From NCBI GenBank assembly GCA_033344895.1, contig JAWPMN010000001.1, positions 1,736,001 to 1,800,000 on the forward strand: 64,000 nt of DNA. The letters are read 5' to 3'. The notes below the pieces were generated by a model. That model saw only the letters and a program-made list of their open reading frames with translations, did not search any database and was not told where the DNA came from. The translations under genes were made by a program, and so were the position numbers. The stretch is from Alphaproteobacteria bacterium. Lineage in GTDB: Bacteria > Pseudomonadota > Alphaproteobacteria > UBA8366 > Aestuariispiraceae. How positions within the stretch are numbered: position 1 is the first letter of the stretch; each line of letters starts with the position of its first letter. Shown here one piece after another: positions 8,416 to 18,242 of this stretch.

Positions 8416-9899
8416 TCCGCAGCGCTCCAGGTGGTTTCGGGGTCGAGGGGATAGATCGGCCGACGCAGGTTCCGATAGGTCAGCCGCGTGTTGTCCGATG
8501 TCGTCACCCCGGTTCCGTCCAGGGTCAGCGTGTGCTTGGGCAGGGCACCGAAGCCGGCGCGATAGTGAATGCGGGACTTCAGCAGCAGATACCGTGTCCG
8601 CGCCGGATCGATCCCCATCATGGTGAAGATGCCGGTATCCCAAGGCTCGTGATGCAGCGAGGTCACGATGATCCGGACACCGCGCACCCGCAGCAGCGCC
8701 GTCGGCCCGCAGCGGACCGTTACGCCGGTATACATCGGACCCTCGACGGTGAATTCCCCGTCGGACAGGGCCTCCACGGTGCCGGTGACCCGCAGCGGCT
8801 TGCCGGCCTCCGCAATGCTGGGCATGTCCGTCTTGCCGCCCAGGTCGATGGAAACCGTCGCCCCGATCCCGGCATGCCGCATCCCCTCCACGGCGGCCGG
8901 GTCCCAGACCGCGGCGACCGCGACATCGTCCAGATCCTGGCGCAGCACTTCCGCGATCACCGTCATCACGTCCTGGGTCGCGCCGGACCCGCAATTGTCG
9001 GCATGGTCCAGCAGGATGACCGGCCCGTCATTGTATCCCTTGGCCGTTTCGACGGCGTCGGTGAGATCGCGATGGCGATAGATGAAATCTTCCCGTGCCG
9101 CCCAGGTCCGGGTCAGCAGATCGTCCCGCGCCGCCTCTGCCAGATCCGCGCGGTCCGCGATCACGACCGCGCTGTTTCCGGCATCCGCGATATCCGCCAG
9201 GGCGAATCCGCCGAACACCGTCGCGGCACGGATTCCGTCCCGGGCCTCCCAGTCGCGGCAGGCGGCGACCAACCCGCGCATCGGTTCGTCATCTGTGCCC
9301 TGACACAGAGTCTGGGACAGCAGCGGCACCTGGCCCCAGGCCATGACCGGCGAGGCCGTGCCCTTTGCCGCGTCCAGGACAATTCGTCCGACCTGTTCCG
9401 CGACCTCGTACATGTCGACATGGGGATAGGTCTTGTAGCCGATCAGCGCAGTACAGTTCTCGACCATGTCGGCCGTCAGGTTGCAATGCAGATCGCAGGT
9501 TACCGCGATCGGCAGGTCCGGTGCGATTTCGCGGATTCGCCGCAGCAGCGCCCCTTCGCCATCGGGTTCCGTTTCCGACACCATTGCGCCGTGCAGGTCC
9601 AGCAGCGCGACGTCGCAGCCGCGCGCGACCTCTTCCAGAATGGCACCGTTCAGTCGGTCATAGGCCTCTGCGGTGACTGGCCCGGCGGGCATCGCCTCCG
9701 CCGCGACGGGGGTAACGATCTCGGCCCCCTCCGCCTCGGCGAGCTTGATATAGGCCGCCAGCGGCATCGCGGTGTCGCGATAGGCCGCCGCTGCGTCCGG
9801 GCCGAAATGCAGGCCCCAATCCTCGAACCGCGCAAGATCGGTGCGGATCGGTGAAAAAGTGTTGGTTTCGTGTTTGAGCATCGCGCAGAGAATGCGCAT
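8412..9899 (-). CDS. M81-family metallopeptidase (MlrC/microcystinase-like)
   Basis: A 495-residue cytosolic zinc peptidase of the M81 family. MlrC in sphingomonads breaks the linear peptides derived from microcystin; most M81 proteins have unknown substrates. Visible metal-binding elements are Glu11 in MLKHETNTF, the DLHGAM stretch (Asp-x-His) and CDLHCNLT, plus the later DHADNCGSGATQD segment. The length agrees with the family. It is the first gene of the minus-strand operon M81-P1-SBP-permease-permease. Its place with the P1 peptidase suggests stepwise breakdown of a modified peptide or amide; microcystin itself is not implied. Confidence 0.88.
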   Translation of the reverse strand: MRILCAMLKHETNTFSPIRTDLARFEDWGLHFGPDAAAAYRDTAMPLAAYIKLAEAEGAEIVTPVAAEAMPAGPVTAEAYDRLNGAILEEVARGCDVALLDLHGAMVSETEPDGEGALLRRIREIAPDLPIAVTCDLHCNLTADMVENCTALIGYKTYPHVDMYEVAEQVGRIVLDAAKGTASPVMAWGQVPLLSQTLCQGTDDEPMRGLVAACRDWEARDGIRAATVFGGFALADIADAGNSAVVIADRADLAEAARDDLLTRTWAAREDFIYRHRDLTDAVETAKGYNDGPVILLDHADNCGSGATQDVMTVIAEVLRQDLDDVAVAAVWDPAAVEGMRHAGIGATVSIDLGGKTDMPSIAEAGKPLRVTGTVEALSDGEFTVEGPMYTGVTVRCGPTALLRVRGVRIIVTSLHHEPWDTGIFTMMGIDPARTRYLLLKSRIHYRAGFGALPKHTLTLDGTGVTTSDNTRLTYRNLRRPIYPLDPETTWSAAE

Positions 9900-9938
9900 G
9901 GAACCGGCCTCGCTGACACCGACGAACCGCGGGTCGGA

Positions 9939-10703
9939 TCAGGCCCCTTCCGCCAGATCCTGCAGTTGGTCGACGTCGTTAATCTGAACCCGGCCGCTTT
10001 CCAGCAACCGGATTGTCCCGTCGCGTTTCAGATTGGTGAAGGTGCGGCTCACGGTTTCCGTCGTCAATCCCAGATAGTCGCCAATGTCGTTCCGGCTCAT
10101 CGGCAGATGCAGGATGGATGGGTCGTAACCCCGGTTCTGCGCCCGGCGTGACAGGTTCAAAAGGAAACTGCACAGCTTTTCCAGCGCCGTCTTGCGACCC
10201 AGCAGCAGCATCTGGTCCTGGGCCTGAGCCAACTCGTTGGAGGCCATGGACAGAAGGCGACGTTCCAGCTTGGGGAACCGGTCCAGAAGGCCCTCCAGCT
10301 TGCGGCGGTTGAACCGGCACAGGGAAACATCGCCCACCGCCTCCGCTGAATAGGAATAGGTGTCGTTCATGGCCATGCCGAGGAAATCGCCCTCGAACAG
10401 GAAACCGGTGATCTGGCGCCGACCGTCGGGCAGCAGTTTGAACAGTTTCACCGCGCCGCCGGTCACGTTGAAAACGTAATCCGCCGATTCGCCCTCATCG
10501 ATGATCGGGTCGTGGGTTTCCAGGGTCTGACGGGTCAGAATCTTGACGAGCTCGTCCAGCTCTTCGCAATCCAGCACGCCGCAGATCGACATTTCACGGA
10601 TTTCGCAGGCCGCACAGGGGTTGTCGACGGCGTAGGGCAGCGGCCTCGGGGCGCCAAGGATGTCCAGATCGTCTTGCGATCCCGAAGGGTTGCACCGGTT
10701 CAT
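9939..10703 (-). CDS. fnrL: Crp/Fnr-family oxygen-responsive regulator, FnrL/FnrN type
   Basis: A 254-residue DNA-binding regulator. The N-terminus has Cys30, Cys33 and Cys41 in the C-x2-C-x7-C spacing of alphaproteobacterial FnrL/FnrN, and Cys129 aligns with the fourth FNR cluster ligand, so an oxygen-labile [4Fe-4S] cluster is likely. The effector fold (about 50-150) is followed by a long dimer helix and a C-terminal helix-turn-helix with GLTTETVSRTFTNL, whose ExxSR residues read TTGAT-type half sites. The ATG has AGGATGAA just upstream. A near-perfect FNR box lies 87 bases upstream, so autoregulation is possible. Confidence 0.9.
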   Translation of the reverse strand: MNRCNPSGSQDDLDILGAPRPLPYAVDNPCAACEIREMSICGVLDCEELDELVKILTRQTLETHDPIIDEGESADYVFNVTGGAVKLFKLLPDGRRQITGFLFEGDFLGMAMNDTYSYSAEAVGDVSLCRFNRRKLEGLLDRFPKLERRLLSMASNELAQAQDQMLLLGRKTALEKLCSFLLNLSRRAQNRGYDPSILHLPMSRNDIGDYLGLTTETVSRTFTNLKRDGTIRLLESGRVQINDVDQLQDLAEGA

Positions 10704-10789
10704 TTCATCCTGCCCAGCCAGTTTCGCCGATCATGCCAAATGTAAGAGGAATTGCAACTGTGGGCCCGGTATCCGGGCGATGCGACAGA

Positions 10790-10803
10790 TTGACCTGTAT
10801 CAA
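10790..10803. promoter_or_regulatory. FNR/FixK-type box
   Basis: TTGAC-CTGT-ATCAA matches 9 of the 10 fixed bases of the consensus TTGAT-N4-ATCAA. It is centred about midway between the divergent starts of the FnrL-like gene (10703) and the GNAT gene (10877), so it could serve either gene or both. The encoded regulator is of the right class to bind it. Confidence 0.65.
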
Positions 10804-10876
10804 GGTCTGCCCGCCCGGACCGCGCCATTGTAACCGTGCCCGCCGTTCGGCGGTGAACCGCACCGGAAGACCCGTT

Positions 10877-11374
10877 ATGCAGCCTGTCGACCTTTCCCCC
10901 GCTCTCGTGCATCTGAGGGTCGTGCCGATGCGGCAGGACCTGATCGACATGGCTCTGCCGCTGGTACACGGGCTGCGCGGTGATCTGACGCTGGCGGAAT
11001 GGCGCGCCTTTTGCCGGCCGATCCTGTCCGGCGCGCGCGACGATGTCGGGATGGAGTGCGTCCTGGACGAGAAGGGCTATCTGATGGGGCTGGCCGGCTA
11101 CGATGCCCGCCCGGACCTGCGTCATGGCCGGGTGCTGCAGGTCGACCCCTTCATCGCCGCGGATCTCTATGGCCGCAACCTGGCGGCCCAGATGCTGCTG
11201 GCGCGTCTGGACAGACTTGCCGCCCGTCACGGCTGCGCCGCCGTCCATGTCGCCTATGAGGCGGTCGACGATACCCTGCCGATCAAGGCAGGCCATACCT
11301 TCGAGAAATTCTTTGAAAGCGGCTACCGGGCGGATTCCGTGCGTCTGTGCAGGAATCTGCCGCCAATGGATTGA
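10877..11374 (+). CDS. GNAT-like N-acetyltransferase family protein
   Basis: A 165-residue protein resembling small acetyltransferases. The central YLMGLAGYDARPDLRHGRVLQVDPFIAADLYGRNLAAQML run has the pattern of GNAT strands beta4-beta5 and the acetyl-CoA loop, here D-L-Y-G-R-N-L-A rather than the usual R/QxxGxG/A. The acceptor substrate is not predictable and family assignment is by fold pattern only. The ATG at 877 bases past 10000 is preferred; the frame is open upstream but would run through the FNR box. Divergent from the FnrL gene and possibly under its control. Confidence 0.65.
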   Translation: MQPVDLSPALVHLRVVPMRQDLIDMALPLVHGLRGDLTLAEWRAFCRPILSGARDDVGMECVLDEKGYLMGLAGYDARPDLRHGRVLQVDPFIAADLYGRNLAAQMLLARLDRLAARHGCAAVHVAYEAVDDTLPIKAGHTFEKFFESGYRADSVRLCRNLPPMD

Positions 11375-11535
11375 ACTTTGTGGGAGGGGGTGGACGGCCG
11401 CCGGGCAATGTGGGGGGCAAAGGTCCGGCGACCGTCCCGGCCGATAGGGAAGAGGCCGATACCGCCTATTTGGGGCCGCCTGCGCAATTCTGAAGATGTG
11501 ATCACCGGACTGTGAGAGTCGCGGATCAGGGCCGG

Positions 11536-12897
11536 TCAGGCATCTTCCGGCGTCGGACCGTCCGGCAGCCGCAGGGCAAAGACGGTTCCGCTGGCACCGG
11601 TGCTGCGCAACTCCAGGTCCCCGCCGTGATCCCGCGCCAGTTCCCGCGCGATCGACAGGCCCAGCCCGGTACCGCCGGCCCGGGCGGATCCTTCGAACGG
11701 CTTGAACAGATTTTCCTGCGCCCGTGGCGGCAGGCCCGGCCCGTTGTCGGATACCGTCACCTCCGCCGCCCCGTCTCGGCATTCGGCGGCCACGGCGATT
11801 TCGGTCGCCCCGGCCTCTGCCGCGTTGCGCAGCAGATTGCCGAAGACCCGGAACAACTGCGCCCGGTCGCCGTGCACCGTGGTGGTCGGGTCGATCCGGC
11901 AGGTCAGCCGCGCGCCGTTTGGCAGCCCGAAGCCGGCATCCTCGATCAAGGCCGCCAGCGGCACCGGTTCGAAGCGCATCGTGCCGCCGTCCTGGCTGGC
12001 ATAGTTCAGGGTCCGGCCGCACAGCGCGGCGGCGCGTTCGATGGCGTCCAGGATGCCGGGCGCGATGCGGCGGACTTCGGGATCGTCGGAATTTTCCAGC
12101 CGGTCCGACACGACCAGTGCGCTGGACAGAATTCCGCGCAGATCGTGGTTGATCTTGGCGACAGCGGTGCCCAGCGCGGCCAGATGCTTCCGCTGGGTCA
12201 GCGCATCGCGGATCGTCGTCTGCATCGCGGCCAGCTCGCGCTCCGCCACGCCCACCTCGTCCCGGCGGCCGCTGGGCCGGATGACCAGGTTCTGATTTTC
12301 GGGATGGGACCGGAACCGGGCCATGTTGCGGATCAGCCGTTTCAGCGGCCGGACAAGCTGACGGCGCAATACCAGGAAAACCAGCAACGCGGTGATCAGC
12401 GAGATGGCGAGACTTAACCAGAACACCCGGAAGGCAAAGGCCAGGATCGCCTCACAGAGCGGGCCATCCTCCATGACGATTTCCAGCTCGACCGCCGGGT
12501 TGCGCGGTGACGGTCCGACGATGCGAAGGACGCGGCCTTCCTCCTGGGTCAGGGCCGAAAAGGCTTCCGCGATCATGGTCATCGGGCCTTCCTCAGCCGG
12601 CCGGACGGTGGCATCCACCGCGGGCGGCGACTTCAGCATCAGCGACAGTTTCAGGTCGCCCCGCCGGGCCGCGACGGAATGTGCCTCGACGAACCCCAGC
12701 AGTTCCTGGGTCAGTTCCTCGGACACCATGCCGTCCGGCGTCGCGTCCAGAACCAGCACGGCCAGATGCGCCGCCGCCATGCGGTCGCGGATGTAGGTTT
12801 CGCGGAAACGCGCGACGGAAGGCACGAAAATCAGCACTTCCGCCGCCATTACGAAGATGATGGTCAGCAGCAGAAGCCGCGCTGACAGGCTCTTCAT
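11536..12897 (-). CDS. membrane sensor histidine kinase (orphan)
   Basis: A 453-residue two-TM kinase. TM1 lies at about 8-28 and TM2 at about 155-177, bracketing a periplasmic sensor of about 125 residues. A HAMP linker follows at about 178-235, then a dimerisation region with His251 in [10 protein letters not shown]. The ATPase domain has the N box [11 protein letters not shown]1 SDNGPGLP and G2 GTGLGLSIA. No response regulator is adjacent, so the partner is elsewhere. The start is the ATG before [10 protein letters not shown]; longer in-frame starts would overlap the rpmH promoter. It is convergent with the GNAT gene, with 161 bases of featureless DNA between them. Confidence 0.88.
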   Translation of the reverse strand: MKSLSARLLLLTIIFVMAAEVLIFVPSVARFRETYIRDRMAAAHLAVLVLDATPDGMVSEELTQELLGFVEAHSVAARRGDLKLSLMLKSPPAVDATVRPAEEGPMTMIAEAFSALTQEEGRVLRIVGPSPRNPAVELEIVMEDGPLCEAILAFAFRVFWLSLAISLITALLVFLVLRRQLVRPLKRLIRNMARFRSHPENQNLVIRPSGRRDEVGVAERELAAMQTTIRDALTQRKHLAALGTAVAKINHDLRGILSSALVVSDRLENSDDPEVRRIAPGILDAIERAAALCGRTLNYASQDGGTMRFEPVPLAALIEDAGFGLPNGARLTCRIDPTTTVHGDRAQLFRVFGNLLRNAAEAGATEIAVAAECRDGAAEVTVSDNGPGLPPRAQENLFKPFEGSARAGGTGLGLSIARELARDHGGDLELRSTGASGTVFALRLPDGPTPEDA

Positions 12898-12975
12898 TCG
12901 GGCCCCCGATCCATCTGTCGTCCCGCCGCTGAAACGATCCTTGCCGGACCCGTGCGGAGAATCGCGCGGATCGCG

Positions 12976-13004
12976 TTGACTTGGGCGGTTCACCCCACTA
13001 TACA
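12976..13004 (+). promoter_or_regulatory. Strong sigma70-type promoter of rpmH
   Basis: The -35 TTGACT (12976-12981) and -10 TATACA (12999-13004) are separated by 17 bases, and match the consensus at four or five of six positions each. It lies 49 bases before the rpmH GTG, as expected for a ribosomal-protein promoter, and reads into rpmH-rnpA-yidC. Confidence 0.75.
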
Positions 13005-13053
13005 GCGGCGTCGAATTCCGGGGTGCAACCCCAAAAGACGTCGGAGACGAACC

Positions 13054-13188
13054 GTGAAACGCACTTATCAACCCAGCCGCCTTGTCCGCAAGCGTCGCCA
13101 CGGCTTCCGTGCGCGCATGGCCACGAAGGCCGGCCGCCGGGTGCTGGCCAACCGCCGCGCCAAGGGCCGCGCGAAGCTGTCCGCCTGA
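13054..13188 (+). CDS. rpmH: 50S ribosomal protein L34
   Basis: A 44-residue, very basic ribosomal protein of the large subunit, at exactly the usual family length. The sequence [20 protein letters not shown] followed by [18 protein letters not shown] is the L34 signature. The start is GTG with GGAG eight bases upstream; longer in-frame starts overlap the promoter and lack homology. It is the first gene of the conserved rpmH-rnpA-yidC-engB-argB cluster. Confidence 0.97.
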   Translation: MKRTYQPSRLVRKRRHGFRARMATKAGRRVLANRRAKGRAKLSA

Positions 13189-13232
13189 TCGGAACGGCCC
13201 GCCCGGCTGTTCCCCAACGCCGAATGATCGCC

Positions 13233-13652
13233 ATGACCGAACGGACGATCACTCTGGCGCGGATGAAGAAACGGGCGGAGTTCCTGCGGGTGACGCGGGC
13301 GCGAACCAGCGCGGGCATGCCGGGCCTGGTCCTGCAGGCATGTCCCTGGAGCGACACGATGTCACCCCGCCGGACAGCCGTCGGCAGCGAAGAAGAGTTC
13401 CAGGATGCGGGCGGCGGTGACGGCGCCCGCATCGGTTTTACTGCCAGCAAGAAGGTCGGCAATGCCGTGGCCCGCAACCGGGCCAAACGCCGCCTTCGGG
13501 CATTGAGCGAGGAAGTGATGACCCGGCATGCGGTGCCGGGTCTTGACTATGTCCTGATCGCCCGGCAGAGCACTCCCACCCGTTCCTACGCCGCCCTGCG
13601 CGGCGATCTGGAGCGGGCCCTCAAGCGGCTCAAGCTCTGGCGGGACGTCTGA
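13233..13652 (+). CDS. rnpA: ribonuclease P protein component
   Basis: A 139-residue basic protein subunit of RNase P, which helps the catalytic RNA remove 5' leaders from tRNA precursors. The family signature RIGFTASKKVGNAVARNRAKRRLRAL is clear near residue 65-90. An insert of roughly 20 residues between MKKRAEFLRV and the signature makes it longer than the usual 110-120. Start choice is uncertain: ATG at 13224, 13233 or 13263 are all in frame and none has a strong ribosome site. It lies 44 bases after rpmH. Confidence 0.9.
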   Translation: MTERTITLARMKKRAEFLRVTRARTSAGMPGLVLQACPWSDTMSPRRTAVGSEEEFQDAGGGDGARIGFTASKKVGNAVARNRAKRRLRALSEEVMTRHAVPGLDYVLIARQSTPTRSYAALRGDLERALKRLKLWRDV

Positions 13653-13690
13653 AACCGGGCGGCACCGGCCCCGGAAAGAGGCAAGGCGGA

Positions 13691-15745
13691 ATGAACGATT
13701 CAAAAAACCTGATTCTGGCAATCGGCCTGTCGGTCCTGGTTCTGTTTGCCTGGCCCTTCCTTCAGGAAACCTTTTTCCCGTCACCCCCCGCCCCGCCACA
13801 GCAGACCCAGACCGCCCAGACGGGCCAGCAGGGTCAGGCGCCGGTCGACGGCAGCGAGGCCGGCGTTCCCACGCCCGGCATGGATGACGGTGTCCCCAAT
13901 GTCTCCGGTTCCAGCGATCTGGCCGAGCCGGTGGTCGATCCGGTGAACCGCGCCAATGCGCTGCAGCAGGCGCCGCGGATCGCCATTGAAACGCCCCGTG
14001 TCTCCGGTTCGATCAATCTGCGCGGCGCGCGGGTCGACGATCTGACCCTGAAGGGCTACCACCAGACGATCGAGGACGATTCCCCGCTGATCGATCTGCT
14101 GGAGCCGGCCGGCAGCCGAAAACCCTATCTGGTGCAGTTCGGCTGGGTCGCCGCGGACGGCCTGGAGGTTCCCAATGGCGAGACCGTCTGGGAAGCCGAC
14201 GGCGAGACCCTGTCCCCGGAAAGCCCGGTGACGCTGAGCTGGACCAACGCCGCCGGCGTGACATTCGAGCAGGTGTTCGAAATCGACCGGAACTACATGG
14301 TCACGGTCACGCAGCGTCTGCGCAACGGGTCCGATGCCTCGGTCGCGCCCCAGACCTATGGCCGCATTTTCCGCTCGGGCATGCCGAAGCTGGAAAACTT
14401 CTACATCCTGCATGAAGGCCTGATCGGCGTCTTCGACGGCGTTCTGGAAGAGCGCGACTACGACGAACTGGCCGACAAGCCGAAGGGCACGGAACGCTTC
14501 ACCACGACCGGCGGCTGGATGGGCATTACCGACAAATACTGGCTGGTGGCGCTGGTTCCGGATCAGGGCAGCCCGGTTCAGGCAACCTTCCGCCGGACGC
14601 CGCGCACCGTCGAGGGTCAGTATCACGTCAACTATCTGAACGATCCGCAGACCGTGGCGCCCGGCGCCAGCGCGGAATCCACCGGCCGGTTCTTCGCCGG
14701 CGCGAAGGAAACCACGCTGCTGGACAAATACGGCGAGGATCTGGGAATCACGAATTTCGACCTGGCGGTCGATTTCGGCTGGTTCTACTTCCTGACCAAG
14801 CCGATCTTCCTGGCGATCCACTGGCTGAACGGCATCCTGGGCAATTTCGGCCTGGCGATCCTGGCCCTGACCGTCGCGATCAAGCTGGCCTTCTTCCCGC
14901 TGGCCAACAAGTCCTACAAATCCATGAGCAAGATGAAGCTGCTGCAGCCGAAGATCGTCGAGATGCGCGATCGCCTCGGCGACGACAAGCAGAAGCTTCA
15001 GCAGGAGATGATGGAACTGTACAAGAAGGAAAAGGTGAACCCGCTGTCGGGCTGTTTGCCGATCCTGGTACAGATTCCGGTCTTCTTCGCGCTCTACAAG
15101 GTGCTGTTCGTCACCATCGAGATGCGCCATGCGCCCTTCTATGGCTGGATCGAGGATCTGTCGGCGCCGGACCCGCTGGGCCTGCTGACCGGTTTCGGGC
15201 TGATCGACTGGCAGGTGCCGGCCTGGCTGGTGCTGTTCAACATCGGGCTGTGGCCGATCATCATGGGCTTCACCATGTGGTTCCAGCAGAAGCTGAACCC
15301 GCCGCCCGCCGATCCGATCCAGCAGCGCATCTTCGGTCTGATGCCGATCTTCTTCACCTTCATCCTGGGCGGATTCCCGGCCGGTCTGGTGATCTACTGG
15401 GCCTGGAACAACTCGCTGTCGATCCTGCAGCAATACGTCATCATGCGGCGCATGGGCGTGGCGATCGGCGGCGGCCGTGTCGAGGATGCCGACAAGAAGT
15501 CGGTCGAGGCAAAGTCGAACGAAAAGCGCGCCATCGAGAAGCCTGCCGCGAAGAAGGCTGATTCTGAGAAGTCAGAACCTAAGAAGGCTGAGTCCAAGAA
15601 GGCCGCTGGCAAGAAGGCGAAGGGCAAGAAGGCCCAGAGCAAGAAGGCCGCCACGAAAAAGGCCGCCGCGAAAAAGGCTGGCAACGCGCAGAACGAACCC
15701 GATCAGGCTGACGACGAGAAGGCCGACGAGACCAAGTCGGACTGA
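13691..15745 (+). CDS. yidC: membrane protein insertase YidC with long Lys/Ala-rich tail
   Basis: A 684-residue Oxa1/Alb3/YidC insertase that places proteins in the inner membrane with or without SecYEG. The order is an N-terminal TM (about 6-20), a Pro/Gln-rich linker, a large periplasmic beta domain (about 90-350), and the conserved five-TM core with [21 protein letters not shown] (C1 loop) and [23 protein letters not shown]. After the last TM (about 590) there is an unusual 85-residue tail of KKA-type repeats ending in an acidic stretch; see findings. There is no yidD gene between rnpA and yidC. Confidence 0.96.
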   Translation: MNDSKNLILAIGLSVLVLFAWPFLQETFFPSPPAPPQQTQTAQTGQQGQAPVDGSEAGVPTPGMDDGVPNVSGSSDLAEPVVDPVNRANALQQAPRIAIETPRVSGSINLRGARVDDLTLKGYHQTIEDDSPLIDLLEPAGSRKPYLVQFGWVAADGLEVPNGETVWEADGETLSPESPVTLSWTNAAGVTFEQVFEIDRNYMVTVTQRLRNGSDASVAPQTYGRIFRSGMPKLENFYILHEGLIGVFDGVLEERDYDELADKPKGTERFTTTGGWMGITDKYWLVALVPDQGSPVQATFRRTPRTVEGQYHVNYLNDPQTVAPGASAESTGRFFAGAKETTLLDKYGEDLGITNFDLAVDFGWFYFLTKPIFLAIHWLNGILGNFGLAILALTVAIKLAFFPLANKSYKSMSKMKLLQPKIVEMRDRLGDDKQKLQQEMMELYKKEKVNPLSGCLPILVQIPVFFALYKVLFVTIEMRHAPFYGWIEDLSAPDPLGLLTGFGLIDWQVPAWLVLFNIGLWPIIMGFTMWFQQKLNPPPADPIQQRIFGLMPIFFTFILGGFPAGLVIYWAWNNSLSILQQYVIMRRMGVAIGGGRVEDADKKSVEAKSNEKRAIEKPAAKKADSEKSEPKKAESKKAAGKKAKGKKAQSKKAATKKAAAKKAGNAQNEPDQADDEKADETKSD

Positions 15746-15749
15746 CGCG

Positions 15750-16403
15750 ATGCCGGATTTTGAACAGACCGGACCCGACGCCGCGCAGCTTGAAGTGGGC
15801 CGGAAGCTGTTCTCGGGCGAATGCCGCTTCATGCTGGGCTGCGTCGCCATGGCGCAGCTGCCGGACCCGATCCTGCCCGAAGTCGCCTTTGCCGGCCGGT
15901 CGAATGTCGGCAAGTCCAGCCTGATCAACGCGCTGACCGGCCGCAAGACGCTGGCCCGGACCTCGAACACGCCGGGCCGCACGCGTGAGATCAACTTCTT
16001 CGAATACGAGAACCGGCTGCGCCTGGTGGATATGCCGGGCTATGGTTTCGCCAAGGTTCCGAAGCCGATGGTCGAGGGCTGGACGCAGCTGATCCACGAC
16101 TATCTGCGCGGGCGCGCCGTCCTGCGACGGCTTTGTGTCCTGGTCGACAGCCGTCATGGGCTGAAGGCCAATGACGAGCAGTTGCTGACCCTGCTGGACA
16201 AGGCGGCGGTGAACTATCGCGTCGTGCTGACCAAGACGGATAAGCTGGGCGGCGGCGGTGTCCGGAAGGTTGAGGCGGCGGTCACCGAAGCCCTGAAGAA
16301 GCATCCCGCCGCGGTGCCGGTGCCGCTGAGTACCAGTTCCGAAAAAGGCCTGGGCATCGAAGAACTGCGCGCCGAACTGGCAAGCTTCGCCGAGCCGGGG
16401 TAA
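15750..16403 (+). CDS. engB: ribosome biogenesis GTP-binding protein EngB/YihA/YsxC
   Basis: A 217-residue TrmE-Era-EngA-YihA-Septin-like GTPase needed for large-subunit assembly. The G motifs are G1 [10 protein letters not shown] (49-58), the T of NTPGRT for switch I, G3 DMPGYG, and G4 TKTDK. The ATG at 15750 lies four bases after the yidC stop; the frame is open upstream but inside the yidC tail. The gene follows yidC in most alphaproteobacteria. Confidence 0.95.
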   Translation: MPDFEQTGPDAAQLEVGRKLFSGECRFMLGCVAMAQLPDPILPEVAFAGRSNVGKSSLINALTGRKTLARTSNTPGRTREINFFEYENRLRLVDMPGYGFAKVPKPMVEGWTQLIHDYLRGRAVLRRLCVLVDSRHGLKANDEQLLTLLDKAAVNYRVVLTKTDKLGGGGVRKVEAAVTEALKKHPAAVPVPLSTSSEKGLGIEELRAELASFAEPG

Positions 16404-16453
16404 GGTCCGGCAAACCGGATCGACAAACAATAACAAGGGAGCAGGTTGGGACG

Positions 16454-17386
16454 ATGACGACGGGTGAATCCGGCCATGTAGCGGCGGACAAGGCGCGGCG
16501 GCGCGTCGAATGGCTGGCACAGGCCGGCATCCTGACCGAGGCGCTGCCCTTCATGCGCCGATACAACGACAAGACGCTGGTCGTGAAATATGGCGGTCAT
16601 GCCATGGGCGATGCCCGTCTGGCCCGGCTTTTCGCGCGCGATATCGTGCTGCTGAAACAGGTCGGCGTCGACCCGATCGTCGTCCATGGCGGCGGCCCTC
16701 AGATCGGCGAGATGCTGTCCCGCATGTCGAAGGAAAGCGTCTTCGTCGACGGGTTGCGGGTTACCGATCAGGAAACGGTCGATATCGTCGAAATGGTCCT
16801 GGCGGGCTCGATCAACAAGCAGATCGTCGCCTCGCTGCAGTCGGAGGGCGGTCAGGCGATCGGCCTGTCCGGCAAGGATGGCGGCTTGATCAAGGCGCGC
16901 AAGCTGCAGCGCACGACCAAGGATCCGGAAAGCAATATCGAGAAGGTGCTCGACCTCGGTTTCGTGGGGGAGCCCTATGACTGCGACACGACCATTCTGG
17001 AAATCCTGCGCAAGAGCGACTTCATCCCCGTCATCGCGCCGATCGGCATGGGCGAGAACGGCGAGACCTACAACATCAACGCCGATACCGCGGCGGGCGC
17101 CATCGCCGGCGCGGCCGGGGCGAAACGCCTGCTGCTGCTGACCGACGTCGCCGGCGTGCTGGACAAGAACGGCAACCTGATCCCGGACCTGACCGTCTCC
17201 GAGGCGGAGAAACTGCAGGACCAGGGCGTGATCTCCGGTGGCATGATCCCCAAGATTCAGACCTGCATCGAAGCGGTCCGCGCCGGGGCCGACGGCGCAG
17301 TCATCCTGGACGGCCGCCACCAGCACCAGATCCTGCTGGAACTGTTCACGGAACACGGCACGGGGACGCTGATCCGCGCGGATTGA
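16454..17386 (+). CDS. argB: acetylglutamate kinase
   Basis: A 310-residue amino-acid kinase that phosphorylates N-acetylglutamate, the second step of arginine synthesis. Diagnostic are [12 protein letters not shown] near residue 42-53 (phosphate loop), [12 protein letters not shown] (76-87), and [17 protein letters not shown] in the nucleotide domain. The N-terminal helix ahead of the kinase fold is seen in arginine-sensitive hexameric forms, so feedback inhibition by arginine is likely. It is the last gene of the cluster and converges with the hydroxylase gene 17 bases away. Confidence 0.95.
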   Translation: MTTGESGHVAADKARRRVEWLAQAGILTEALPFMRRYNDKTLVVKYGGHAMGDARLARLFARDIVLLKQVGVDPIVVHGGGPQIGEMLSRMSKESVFVDGLRVTDQETVDIVEMVLAGSINKQIVASLQSEGGQAIGLSGKDGGLIKARKLQRTTKDPESNIEKVLDLGFVGEPYDCDTTILEILRKSDFIPVIAPIGMGENGETYNINADTAAGAIAGAAGAKRLLLLTDVAGVLDKNGNLIPDLTVSEAEKLQDQGVISGGMIPKIQTCIEAVRAGADGAVILDGRHQHQILLELFTEHGTGTLIRAD

Positions 17387-17403
17387 GCCGGATCCTGGCG
17401 CCT

Positions 17404-18234
17404 TTACTCCGCCGGTGCCTTACCCGTCCCCAGCATGGTCCAGCGGCGGTAATAGATCGACTTGAACGCTGTTGCCGCCCAGGACACGGGGACCATCAGC
17501 GCGCGCAGCAGCGCCGGGACCGGGCTGGGGCGGATCACGTCCATGAAGACGACGTAGCGGCGGCCGTCATGGTCGTTGACGGAGCGGTGCATCAGCGTGT
17601 CGTCGAAGATGAACAGCGGGTCGTCGGCCCAGTAATGCTTGGTCCTGCCGCATTCGATGAAGACCTCGGCATCCTTCACCGGCGTCAGATTGTAGAGCAC
17701 GCGCAGGGTCAGACGCAGCGGGCCGAAGTGGAAATTGGTGCGCTCCGTACCCTGGAAGACCGAGACGGCGATGGTGCGGATATGCCGGAAATCGCCGTTC
17801 AGCGGCGCGAAGTCGCGGTTGTAGCGCTGCCCGAACCAGCGGAACAGGAACATGCCGCGCTTGGCCTCGGTCCCCAGCTCGCCATCGATCCGCCGGATGA
17901 CCGCATCCTTGTTGTCGCGGAAAAAGGACAGGACCGTTTCCAGCTCCGCCTGGCATTCTTCCGAAAAATCCTCCGGGCGGTAGATCTTGCGGTTCCGGTA
18001 GCTGACCAGATCGAGGAGGAGATTCAGGGGCGCGACCAGCCAGGTGGTGAAGCCGTTGCCGCTGAAATAGCGCTGGAACAGGTAGAAATCCCGCCGCTCG
18101 TTGCGGATTACGTCCAGCAGCCCGCAGGCGATGTAGACTACGGTGATGGCGGGGATGAAGGTCAGCGTCACCGCCAGGAACAGGGCGGCGATGATCGCCT
18201 GCTTGACCTTCTTCTTGCCGATGCGGACGGCCAA
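17404..18234 (-). CDS. aspartyl/asparaginyl beta-hydroxylase-family protein (LpxO-like)
   Basis: A 276-residue membrane-anchored, Fe(II)/2-oxoglutarate-dependent oxygenase. N-terminal hydrophobic segments (about 12-40) are followed by the Asp_Arg_Hydrox fold: NFHFGPLRLTLRVLYNL with the first His, then DDTLMHRSVND with the distal His and RRYVVF with the 2-oxoglutarate Arg. LpxO enzymes of this type 2-hydroxylate a lipid A acyl chain; that role is an inference here. The start is TTG, supported by AGGGGG four bases upstream that overlaps the pheT stop. It is therefore the last gene of the pheT unit. Confidence 0.82.
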   Translation of the reverse strand: MAVRIGKKKVKQAIIAALFLAVTLTFIPAITVVYIACGLLDVIRNERRDFYLFQRYFSGNGFTTWLVAPLNLLLDLVSYRNRKIYRPEDFSEECQAELETVLSFFRDNKDAVIRRIDGELGTEAKRGMFLFRWFGQRYNRDFAPLNGDFRHIRTIAVSVFQGTERTNFHFGPLRLTLRVLYNLTPVKDAEVFIECGRTKHYWADDPLFIFDDTLMHRSVNDHDGRRYVVFMDVIRPSPVPALLRALMVPVSWAATAFKSIYYRRWTMLGTGKAPAE

Positions 18235-18242
18235 TAGACCCC

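Noticed and set aside
13781-15433. 550-codon open frame on the minus strand
   Set aside because: Antisense to yidC, low-complexity His/Gln/Arg-rich, no ribosome site.
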